A model generated the notes under the pieces. That model was given only the letters and a program-made list of their open reading frames with translations, was not told where the DNA came from and did no database searches. Shown piece after piece: positions 9,637-16,546 of a DNA stretch of 64,000 nucleotides (the first letter of the stretch is position 1; every line of letters starts with the position of its first letter). A program made the position numbers and the translations under genes. The DNA lies in contig CAYRIX010000001.1 of NCBI GenBank assembly GCA_964424555.1, positions 106,765 through 170,764 of the forward strand, given 5' to 3'. This DNA is from UMGS172 sp964424555. GTDB taxonomy: Bacteria > Bacillota > Clostridia > Oscillospirales > Acutalibacteraceae.

Positions 9637-9903
9637 TTACTTACGCAGACCGAGACGAGCTACGATAGAACGATATCTCTCGATATCCTTCTTTTGAAGG
9701 TATGCGAGAAGGTTACGTCTGTGACCAACCATCTTCAAAAGACCACGACGGCTATGATGGTCGTGAGTGTTGGCCTTAAGATGCTCGGTAAGCTCGTTGA
9801 TGCGACGGGTCAGAACAGCGATCTGAACCTCGGGAGAACCGGTGTCGCCCTCATGAGTTGCGTACTCAGCCATGATCTGGCTTTTTACTTCCTTAGTAAG
9901 CAT
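9637..9903 (-). CDS. rpsO: 30S ribosomal protein S15
   Basis: S15 is a primary 16S rRNA-binding protein of the small-subunit platform. The 88-residue product has standard length and the family motifs TGSPEVQIAVLTRRI, DHHSRRGLL and RRNLLAYL. GAAAGGGTG precedes the ATG. It has its own strong promoter and a leader of about 120 bases, and is followed by a terminator and pnp. Confidence 0.99.
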   Translation of the reverse strand: MLTKEVKSQIMAEYATHEGDTGSPEVQIAVLTRRINELTEHLKANTHDHHSRRGLLKMVGHRRNLLAYLQKKDIERYRSIVARLGLRK

Positions 9904-10033
9904 TGTTTTTTCACCCTTTCTTAATATTTACACCGTGACCCGAGCAATCGGTTGGTGAATTCTTCATTAAAGAAGCTTACTCCGAAGACTCAGAAAACGG
10001 TAATTTCACATCGGCTCACACCGACACTCGGAG

Positions 10034-10062
10034 ATTATACCACAAACTTTCCCGTTTGTAAA
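10034..10062 (-). promoter_or_regulatory. Promoter of rpsO, with long leader
   Basis: TTTACA (10057-10062) and TATAAT (10034-10039) have a 17-base spacer. Transcription would start near 10027, giving a leader of about 120 bases before rpsO. The leader contains TCGG/CCGA and CTTC/GAAG hairpins. S15 autoregulates through its leader in several bacteria, so this leader is a candidate S15-binding site. Confidence 0.75.
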
Positions 10063-10078
10063 GTATTTTTTTAAAAAA

Positions 10079-10867
10079 TCAATAAGTTATACACTTTGCA
10101 GGGCAAGCATCAACACACGCACCGCAAGCGACACATTTCGCAGGGTCAATACGTGCAAGGTTGTTTTCGACCATGACCGCATCAAAGTCACAGACCTTGA
10201 CACACTTACCGCAACCGATACAAGCAACCTCACATACCTTTCGTGCGACAGCGCCCTTGTCCCTGTTTGAGCAGACCACCTTAGCATAAGCCTTGCCCTT
10301 GGGCATCATTTCAATTATAGACTTAGGACAAGCCTTGGCACATGCGGTACAAGCAGTACATTTTTCCTTATCAATAACCGCCTTGCCATTGACAACGGTA
10401 ATGGCACCGTACTGGCAGGCTTGCTGGCAATCTCCAAAGCCCAGACAACCAAAGCTACATGCCAAAGTTCCGCCGTACATCATATTGGCGGCCTTACAGC
10501 TCGACACACCTGTGTAGTGCATTTTGTTCTGTACATGATCGCAGGTGCCGTTACACTTGACTGTAGCGACCATTGGCTCGGCCATTTCAACGGCGACACC
10601 CAAAATCTTGCCCAGCTTTGCATTCATTTCAGCTCCGCCGGGTGCACATGCACCGGGCTTTGCTTCACCTTTGGCTAAGGCCTCGGCATAGCCGTCACAG
10701 CCTGAATATCCACAAGCACCGCAGTTGGCACCGGGTAATTCTGCTCTTAAAGCCTCGACCCTTTCGTCGGTCTTGACCGACATAAGAACCGATGCGATAG
10801 ACAGACCTAAGCCTGCGATAAGTCCGATAGCAGAAACGATAATTACGGCTATTAAAATACTATTCAT
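10079..10867 (-). CDS. rnfB: Rnf complex iron-sulfur subunit RnfB
   Basis: RnfB receives electrons from ferredoxin for the ion-pumping ferredoxin:NAD+ oxidoreductase. The 262-residue protein has one N-terminal membrane anchor (about 4-29) and a 4Fe-4S domain with C49, C52, C57 and C74. Further cysteines occur at 105-151. Ferredoxin-like CxxCxxCxxxCP motifs follow near 170-180, 216-226 and 245-255, more clusters than the short proteobacterial RnfB. It is the last gene of rnfCDGEAB, 11 bases after rnfA. No clear terminator separates it from the rpsO promoter region. Confidence 0.97.
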   Translation of the reverse strand: MNSILIAVIIVSAIGLIAGLGLSIASVLMSVKTDERVEALRAELPGANCGACGYSGCDGYAEALAKGEAKPGACAPGGAEMNAKLGKILGVAVEMAEPMVATVKCNGTCDHVQNKMHYTGVSSCKAANMMYGGTLACSFGCLGFGDCQQACQYGAITVVNGKAVIDKEKCTACTACAKACPKSIIEMMPKGKAYAKVVCSNRDKGAVARKVCEVACIGCGKCVKVCDFDAVMVENNLARIDPAKCVACGACVDACPAKCITY

Positions 10868-10878
10868 CCCGTTCCTCC

Positions 10879-11469
10879 TTAACCGACTATTCCTGCAAAG
10901 CCCAGAAATGACAATGACACAATAGCGGCCGAAACAAGCGTTATCGGCAGACCCTTCATTGCTTCGGGGATGTTGCTGGTCTCAAGACGGGTACGAACAC
11001 CCGAGAATATGAACATAGCGAACAAGAATCCTAAGCCTGCTCCCAAAGCGTTAAACAGTGCTTCGGGATAGTTAGTTATGCGTTCATTAGTAAAGTTGAG
11101 CATGGTAATACCCAAGACCGCACAGTTGGTGGTAATAAGCGGCAGATAAACACCAAGCGCAGTGTAAAGAGGCGGAATATATTTCTTCAGTACGATTTCA
11201 ACAAGCTGTACCAATGCGGCAATTATAAGGATAAACACAATGGTTTGCAAATATCCCAAGCCGTAAGGATCAAGTAAATATACCTGAATAGGGTAGGTGA
11301 CGGCAGTACTGAGCAGCATTACCAGTGTAACGGCAATACCCATACTGACGGCAGTGTTGGTCTTTTTGGAAACGCCAAGGAACGGGCAAATACCTAAAAA
11401 CTTAGATAATACCATATTTTCGGTCAATATTCCGGCGAGCACAATGGTAATAATATTGGTCCAATTCAT
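10879..11469 (-). CDS. rnfA: Rnf complex membrane subunit RnfA
   Basis: RnfA is a six-helix integral membrane subunit, paired with RnfE in an inverted arrangement that holds a membrane Fe-S centre and the ion path. The 196-residue protein shows the family landmarks LTENMVLSKFLGICPFLGVS and LITTNCAVLG, each with the conserved cysteine proposed as cluster ligand. The start overlaps the rnfE stop by one base, indicating translational coupling. Confidence 0.97.
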   Translation of the reverse strand: MNWTNIITIVLAGILTENMVLSKFLGICPFLGVSKKTNTAVSMGIAVTLVMLLSTAVTYPIQVYLLDPYGLGYLQTIVFILIIAALVQLVEIVLKKYIPPLYTALGVYLPLITTNCAVLGITMLNFTNERITNYPEALFNALGAGLGFLFAMFIFSGVRTRLETSNIPEAMKGLPITLVSAAIVSLSFLGFAGIVG

Positions 11470-12485
11470 TACTGCTCACCTCCGTCGTTCTTTTTGGCCG
11501 TTTCGTCAGTGTCGGTCGGGACATCGGCCTCGGTACGTGTGGTTGCTTCGATCTCAGGGTCTTTCGGGGTAACATCCCCTATCGGTGCAGTGCCGTCAGA
11601 ATCGGCAGGTAAAGCATCGGTTTCAGGAGTGACCTTAGGCTGGGCCTCGGTAGTATCGGCACGCTGGACCTCTTCGGCCTCGGTGCGCACAGCGATATGC
11701 GTTATACCGTCGCCGCTGACCGTTGTGGTCTCCTCGGTATCAGGGTAGGTCTCCCCTGCCTCCTTTGCTATATCGGCATTGGTAACAACTCCCTCATCGG
11801 CAGGTGCAGTCTCGTCGATCGACGCCATTTCACAGCCACCGCAGGCCTTACAGCTACCGCAGCCAAGATTTTTAGCAGGCTTCTTGCCCATCCTTTCGGC
11901 AAGCTTGTTCGAAAGCGCCACAAGCACACCAAACACAAAGAAGCCTCCCGGAGGAAGTATGAACACAAGCATAGGCTCAATAGTGCCCTGAGTTACAGGA
12001 ATGCCGAACAGTGTTCCTGCGCCAAGCAGTTCACGTATCATACCCATGAGCGTTAATGCGGCGGTAAAGCCTATACCCATGCCTACAGCGTCAAGTATAG
12101 ACGGCAAAACGGAATTTTTGGAAGCAAACATCTCTGCCCTTGCCAAAATGATACAGTTGACAACGATAAGCGGCAGGAAGATTCCCAATGCACTGTCAAT
12201 GCTTGGCAGAAAAGCCTTTACAAGCATCTGGATAATGGTAACAAATGCCGCAATAATGGTGATATATGCAGGTATTCGTACCTTGTCGGGAATAACCTTT
12301 CTCAAAAGCGAGATTGCTACATTGGAGCCGATAAGCACCAACGTTGCGGCAACACCCATACCTATACCGTTGATAGCGGCAGTGGTGACCGCCAAGGTCG
12401 GACAGGTGCCAAGCACCAGACGAAACGTGGGGTTTTCTTTGATAATACCTTTTGTGAGGACGGACATTTTACTGTTTTCAGCCAT
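11469..12485 (-). CDS. rnfE: Rnf complex membrane subunit RnfE with long Cys-containing acidic tail
   Basis: Residues 1-200 form the RnfE membrane domain, with NPTFRLVLGTCPTLAV and PLIVVNCIILARAE. After it comes a cysteine cluster (CGSCKACGGC, about residues 206-215), then about 120 residues rich in Thr, Glu, Asp, Ala and Pro. The family is normally about 200-230 residues and this product has 338. The frame is open and in phase to the tail's stop, so I see no frameshift. The ATG at 12485 lies within the last codons of rnfG, nine bases after AAAGGAGG. The tail is predicted cytoplasmic, its role unknown. Confidence 0.95.
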   Translation of the reverse strand: MAENSKMSVLTKGIIKENPTFRLVLGTCPTLAVTTAAINGIGMGVAATLVLIGSNVAISLLRKVIPDKVRIPAYITIIAAFVTIIQMLVKAFLPSIDSALGIFLPLIVVNCIILARAEMFASKNSVLPSILDAVGMGIGFTAALTLMGMIRELLGAGTLFGIPVTQGTIEPMLVFILPPGGFFVFGVLVALSNKLAERMGKKPAKNLGCGSCKACGGCEMASIDETAPADEGVVTNADIAKEAGETYPDTEETTTVSGDGITHIAVRTEAEEVQRADTTEAQPKVTPETDALPADSDGTAPIGDVTPKDPEIEATTRTEADVPTDTDETAKKNDGGEQ

Positions 12486-13029
12486 TAGAACCATCCTCCT
12501 TTACAACTGCTTCGTAAAGCTTTAATGCCTGATTAACACTTTCGGTAACCGCTCTTGAGGAAATCGTGGCACCCGTAACAGGAGTTATCTCCTGCTTGAC
12601 GGTAAGCTCACCGCTCTGACCCTTGAACTGCTCCCGAAAGCTTTTTCTTGTAACGTTTTGACCTAATCCCGGAGTCTCATTTGCGGCATCAAGCACCTCA
12701 ACGGCAATAACCTTGCCATCGGTACCCACCCCCGTCATTACCTTGACTGCACCGCCGTAGCCATTAGTGGAAACAGTAAAGATATATCCTACTGCCTGAT
12801 CACCCGACCTTGCAGTATAATAGACATGCTCGCCGTTTAAAGAAACAGTATCCTCGGCATATTCGTCGGCCTCAACTATCCTCGCCATTGCTTTTCGCTC
12901 CGCTTCATTGGAGGCTTTTGCAATACGGTCGGCCGTTAATTCATTGGTAAAAGCCAACGCACCCGTTGCCACGGCGCAAATAAGCGTCAGAATAACGGTG
13001 GTAACTATGATACTCTTTACATTTTTCAT
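12478..13029 (-). CDS. rnfG: Rnf complex flavoprotein subunit RnfG
   Basis: RnfG carries covalently bound FMN on the outer face of the membrane. The 183-residue protein has one N-terminal transmembrane helix and an FMN-binding domain containing TPVTGATISSRAVT, whose TGAT segment holds the Thr modified by ApbE. The ATG at 13029 overlaps the rnfD stop as ATGA and follows GGGAGG by seven bases, so upstream alternatives in the frame are unlikely. No apbE gene lies in the window. Confidence 0.96.
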   Translation of the reverse strand: MKNVKSIIVTTVILTLICAVATGALAFTNELTADRIAKASNEAERKAMARIVEADEYAEDTVSLNGEHVYYTARSGDQAVGYIFTVSTNGYGGAVKVMTGVGTDGKVIAVEVLDAANETPGLGQNVTRKSFREQFKGQSGELTVKQEITPVTGATISSRAVTESVNQALKLYEAVVKEDGSNG

Positions 13030-13958
13030 TTTGCCGCCTCCCATCCGAACGGTTTGGGAACAGTTATCTTATTGATAAACGGTACAAACAGATTCATAAG
13101 AAGTATGGCATAGGACACACCCTCGGGCAAATAGCCGAAATGGCGGATGACAAAGGTGATAAGTCCGCATCCGACACCAAATATCAACTTACCTTTCCAG
13201 TTTATCGGACTTGTTACGTAGTCGGTTGCCATGAAAACGGCGCCCAAGAGCAAGCCGCCTGAAAGTATCATATACAACGGATCTTCTCCGAAGATCCACG
13301 ACATAAGCGCAACGGTACCTACTATCGAAAGCGGTGTAACAGGAGAAATGACCCTGCGTGCAACAAGATACAGACCTCCGATAATAATAAGCAACGAGAA
13401 GGTCTCTCCTATACAGCCCGGAATACGTCCCATAAATAACTGAGCATAGGTATATCCGTTGTTGGCAAGCGGAGTTGCGACGGTGTTGACATCGGTTGCC
13501 GAGGTAACAGCATTTTCAACTCCCAACGGCAACGTCCATGTTGTCATGGCGGTAGGGAATGACACCAACAAAACTATACGTGCAGTGATTGCAGGGTTGG
13601 CAAAGTTGTGTCCCAAGCCGCCAAACATCATTTTAACCACAACAATAGCGACAACACTTCCGATTGCTGCGATCCATAAGGGCAACTCAGGTGGCAGATT
13701 GAGTCCTAAAAGCAGACCGGTTACAACGGCCGAAAGGTCGCCTGTCGAATTAGGACGCTTCATCACCTTACAGCAGACAAATTCAGCCAAAACGGCAGAA
13801 ACCACCGAGGTGACCAGCACCAATGCGGCATACCAGCCGAAAAGGATACAGCCTGCGACGGTAGCAGGAAGCAAAGCAATGATAACATCAAGCATTATAC
13901 CCTTAGAGGAATCCTCATGCTGGATGTGCGGTGAATGCGATACTGATAATTTTTCCAT
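13026..13958 (-). CDS. rnfD: Rnf complex membrane subunit RnfD
   Basis: RnfD is the large membrane subunit (NqrB family) with a covalent FMN. The 310-residue protein has about eight to nine hydrophobic segments and the family segment GGLGHNFANPAITAR (113-127). The flavinylation site normally reads SGATPL. Here the equivalent is TVATPLA (159-165), Thr162 being the probable FMN attachment residue. The start is close behind the rnfC stop with an AAAGGAGG site. Confidence 0.96.
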   Translation of the reverse strand: MEKLSVSHSPHIQHEDSSKGIMLDVIIALLPATVAGCILFGWYAALVLVTSVVSAVLAEFVCCKVMKRPNSTGDLSAVVTGLLLGLNLPPELPLWIAAIGSVVAIVVVKMMFGGLGHNFANPAITARIVLLVSFPTAMTTWTLPLGVENAVTSATDVNTVATPLANNGYTYAQLFMGRIPGCIGETFSLLIIIGGLYLVARRVISPVTPLSIVGTVALMSWIFGEDPLYMILSGGLLLGAVFMATDYVTSPINWKGKLIFGVGCGLITFVIRHFGYLPEGVSYAILLMNLFVPFINKITVPKPFGWEAAK

Positions 13959-13973
13959 TTAAAGATTCCTCCT

Positions 13974-15386
13974 TTACTTTTTATTTTTAAGCTCGGCCTT
14001 GGCCATACGCATGACCTGAGTGAGATGACGCTTGGACGGACACACATAAGAACAGCTTCCGCACTCGATACAGTACTCGGCGAAATGAGCCTTGACACGG
14101 TCGAGGTCACCGATACGAAGCGACGACTCTATCTCCAGCGGTTGCAAATGCATGGGGCATGCTTTGGCACAGCGTCCGCAACGGATACATGGGCTCTCTA
14201 CCCTTTTTTCGGCCTGCTTGCGGTCAAGCACAAGCACCGCATTATTCTGCTTCAATATCGGCATATTTACATCGATAACGGCATTGCCCATCATCGGTCC
14301 GCCGTAAAGTATCTTTCTGGCAGGAGTCTTATAGCCGCCGCAGAATTCAACAATATCTTTAATAGCTGTACCGATGGGTACAACAACATTCTGAGGCTCC
14401 ATAACCGCACCGCCGTCGACCGTAACGGTCTTAGCGACCAGCGGCATACCCGTCTTGATATATTTATTAAGGAACGACACGCTGGTAACGTTCATAACCA
14501 TGCAACCGACATCCGACGGTAGCTTTCCAAGAGGAAGCTTACGTCCTGTGGCAGTATAGATGAGCACCTTCTCCGCACCCTGCGGATAACGTGATTTAAG
14601 CCTCATAAGTCTTACCGAATTGTCAGCATCACGCTCGTCTGTTGCAACCTTATAAAGTGCATGTGTCTTTTGGTCATCCGAAACATCAACACCTACATCC
14701 TGACCAATGACATTCTCTACAAACTTATTGAGGGCCTGGATGGCCTTTGGCTTGTTGTTTTCTACGGCGATTATGACCTGCTTGAAGCCGATAATGTTTT
14801 TCAAGAGATAAACTCCCTCTAAAATATTATCGGTATTTTCAACACACTCACGGTAGTCGGAGGTGATGTAAGGCTCACACTCTGCGCCGTTGATTATGAG
14901 AGTATCGGGCGGATTATCGGGATTGACATTAAGCTTGACATGTGTTGGAAAGCCTGCTCCGCCCAAGCCCACAAGTCCCGAATCTCTTGCAGCTTTGACA
15001 AGATCCTGTAAATTCTCCACCTTTGGTGGGTTTATATCGGGATCGGGTGTCATCTGACCGTCGGACTGGATAATGACCGTCTCGGTCGTCTGACCCGAGG
15101 GTAAAAGCAATGAGCCCAGCCCTGTTACGGTACCCGAAACACTGGAATGTATAGGTGCGCTGACAAACTTATCGCTGTCACCAATCTTGGTGCCGACATA
15201 CACTGTATCGCCCTTTTTGACACAAGGTGTGCACGGTGCACCGATATGCTGCTGCATTGGAATAACCACCGTTTCGGGTGGCGGCATTATGACCGATTCC
15301 TTTTCAGCCGTGTTTTTTCGGTGAGGCAAACTTGCTCCGCCGCCAATGTCCTTTACAGGGCGCAGCACTTCTTCACTCTTGACCAT
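13974..15386 (-). CDS. rnfC: Rnf complex NADH-binding subunit RnfC
   Basis: RnfC is the peripheral subunit that exchanges electrons with NAD(H). The 470-residue protein has a barrel-sandwich N-terminus with GGASLPHRKNTAEKES, a Rossmann-like FMN/NAD region (GLVGLGGAGFPTHVKL, NGAECEPYI), an SLBB-type region and two 4Fe-4S motifs near the C-terminus (CIRCGRCAKACP and CIECGSCSYVCP). The ATG at 15386 has AGGAGG before it; an upstream in-frame ATG at 15407 lacks one. It is the first gene of rnfCDGEAB. Confidence 0.97.
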   Translation of the reverse strand: MVKSEEVLRPVKDIGGGASLPHRKNTAEKESVIMPPPETVVIPMQQHIGAPCTPCVKKGDTVYVGTKIGDSDKFVSAPIHSSVSGTVTGLGSLLLPSGQTTETVIIQSDGQMTPDPDINPPKVENLQDLVKAARDSGLVGLGGAGFPTHVKLNVNPDNPPDTLIINGAECEPYITSDYRECVENTDNILEGVYLLKNIIGFKQVIIAVENNKPKAIQALNKFVENVIGQDVGVDVSDDQKTHALYKVATDERDADNSVRLMRLKSRYPQGAEKVLIYTATGRKLPLGKLPSDVGCMVMNVTSVSFLNKYIKTGMPLVAKTVTVDGGAVMEPQNVVVPIGTAIKDIVEFCGGYKTPARKILYGGPMMGNAVIDVNMPILKQNNAVLVLDRKQAEKRVESPCIRCGRCAKACPMHLQPLEIESSLRIGDLDRVKAHFAEYCIECGSCSYVCPSKRHLTQVMRMAKAELKNKK

Positions 15387-15584
15387 TTTTGTTCCTCCTG
15401 ACCACATTTTTGCGGCAATTCTATTTTTGGACTTTTATAATAAAATATACCGCTTATAAAGTCGTCCAAAGCTGTTAAACGTGAAATGTTATTCAATATT
15501 TTAACAATCTTTTTATATGGTAACACATTTTGCGCTGAAACACAATATTTTTTGATAGAAAAATTCCACTTTCTGCAAAATATA
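15387..15584 (-). other. AT-rich upstream region of the rnf operon
   Basis: No gene is visible. An imperfect palindrome (GGACTTTTATAA ... TTATAAAGTCGTCC, about 15429-15467) and AT-rich stretches probably contain the rnf promoter, but no consensus pair stands out. A TTGTTAA half-site resembling a Rex site occurs, but its partner half is poor. Confidence 0.35.
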
Positions 15585-15621
15585 ACCGAACAGTTTGTGT
15601 TTTTGTCCCAAACTGTTCGGT
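15585..15621 (-). terminator. Intrinsic terminator after the XRE gene
   Basis: ACCGAACAGTTT pairs with AAACTGTTCGGT. It lies 20 bases after the regulator stop and is followed by TTATATTTT on the minus strand, insulating the gene from rnfC. Confidence 0.75.
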
Positions 15622-15640
15622 TTACTTGGGTTTTATATTT

Positions 15641-15994
15641 TTAGTTTTTAATTTTTCGCTTTCGTACAGTCACTATTACGGGTTTGGTCACACAACTGTC
15701 GAAATGCGCTAAAAAGCATTCAAACTGTTTTAACTCTCTTTCAGTCAGCAGACACCGAAGCCTAACTGCGGTGTTTTTATCAAGCGGTGTCAACAATTCA
15801 TCTGCAGAGACATTAAAAAACGTAGATGCTCTATAGAGAAATCTGTACGACGGTTCAGCCTTTCCACTTTCATACTTGGCATATACATCCCTGCCGAGAT
15901 CAAAAAGTCTTGCCATCTCAGTTTGTTTATATCCTTTACTATGTCTCAAAGCTCTCAGCTTCAACGCAAAGCATTCGAGAGAGAATTCCTGCAT
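15641..15994 (-). CDS. XRE-family transcriptional regulator
   Basis: The 117-residue protein has an N-terminal Cro/C1-type helix-turn-helix (LRALRHSKGYKQTEMARLFD, then YAKYESGKAEPSYRFLYRAS). A short C-terminal region ends in basic residues. The frame extends to 16072, but the ATG at 15994 has GGGGTG seven bases upstream, and the upstream part would be the terminator hairpin of a structured RNA, so 15994 is chosen. Transcription probably comes from the promoter at 16177-16205 through that hairpin. Target genes are unknown; the rnf operon and the ferredoxin are the nearest candidates. Confidence 0.85.
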   Translation of the reverse strand: MQEFSLECFALKLRALRHSKGYKQTEMARLFDLGRDVYAKYESGKAEPSYRFLYRASTFFNVSADELLTPLDKNTAVRLRCLLTERELKQFECFLAHFDSCVTKPVIVTVRKRKIKN

Positions 15995-16012
15995 CTGTAA
16001 CACCCCGAAAAT

Positions 16013-16170
16013 AAAAAAGTGCGCAACCGAAGCTGCGCACGAAAAATGCACCGCTACAGTTAGCTGCAACACAAAACTGCAATTTCACCCAAACGCGCGA
16101 AAAAAGCGTGCATTTTTACCAAAGTAAAATGCGCGTATAGGTGATGAATTATGCAGTTGTTTTGTGTTGC
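16013..16170 (-). ncRNA. Candidate structured RNA, copy 1 (XRE leader or free small RNA)
   Basis: On the minus strand a predicted 158-base transcript begins at the stem GCAACACAAAACAACTGC, which pairs with GCAGTTTTGTGTTGC (16066-16080). Inside are CACC/GGGTG and a terminal hairpin GCATTTTAC-TTTG-GTAAAAATGC. A 25-base linker ending ATTTTTCG leads to an intrinsic terminator, GTGCGCA/TGCGCAC plus six T (16013-16040). It shares layout, the loop sequence TTTGGTAAAAA, the linker end and the terminator with 24885-25035. No known class is recognised. It ends 19 bases before the XRE start codon. Confidence 0.65.
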
Positions 16171-16176
16171 GATATC

Positions 16177-16205
16177 ATTATATCATGGGCACAAAAAAAT
16201 AGCAA
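16177..16205 (-). promoter_or_regulatory. Promoter of structured RNA copy 1
   Basis: TTGCTA (16200-16205), a 17-base spacer and TATAAT (16177-16182) with an extended -10 (TGATATAAT). The predicted first base, near 16170, is the first base of the RNA's closing stem. Confidence 0.7.
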
Positions 16206-16213
16206 CAAAAAAT

Positions 16214-16241
16214 ATACCCGAGGGAAAGCTCCCTCGGGTAT
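16214..16241 (-). terminator. Intrinsic terminator after the ferredoxin gene
   Basis: ATACCCGAGGGA pairs perfectly with TCCCTCGGGTAT and is followed by ATTTTTTG on the minus strand. Confidence 0.85.
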
Positions 16242-16259
16242 GTACGTTTGTGCTTTGAA

Positions 16260-16430
16260 TTATTCCTCGGAGATAGCCTCTACGGGACATCCGTCAGCGC
16301 AAGCACCACAGCTGATGCACTTGTCTGCATCGATAACGAACTTGTCGTCACCCTCAGCGATAGCCTCTACGGGGCACTGAGCTGCACATGCACCACAGCT
16401 GATGCAATCATCAGAAATTTTAAATGCCAT
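16260..16430 (-). CDS. 2[4Fe-4S] ferredoxin
   Basis: This 56-residue clostridial-type ferredoxin has two CxxCxxCxxxCP motifs (CISCGACAAQCP and CISCGACADGCP), each binding one 4Fe-4S cluster. It is a low-potential electron carrier, and the Rnf complex encoded about 1 kb downstream is an obvious partner, though the two are separate transcription units. GAGGTG lies seven bases before the ATG at 16430. It has its own promoter and terminator, so it is monocistronic. Confidence 0.97.
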   Translation of the reverse strand: MAFKISDDCISCGACAAQCPVEAIAEGDDKFVIDADKCISCGACADGCPVEAISEE

Positions 16431-16480
16431 TGGTTCGCACCTCACTTTATAAGAGATTTCAGTTGCCTGATTACAAATCT

Positions 16481-16508
16481 ATTGTAGCACACTTTTTTAA
16501 AAATGCAA
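16481..16508 (-). promoter_or_regulatory. Promoter of the ferredoxin gene
   Basis: TTGCAT (16503-16508) and TACAAT (16481-16486) with a 16-base spacer, about 45 bases upstream of the start codon. Confidence 0.65.
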
Positions 16509-16546
16509 GCAAAATTATAATTTATGTATAAATTTACATTTACAGT

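Noticed and set aside
15480..15520. Possible Rex (NADH-sensing) site before rnfC
   Set aside because: One half-site, TTGTTAA, is good but the partner reads TTGAATA instead of TTAACAA, so the match is too weak to annotate.
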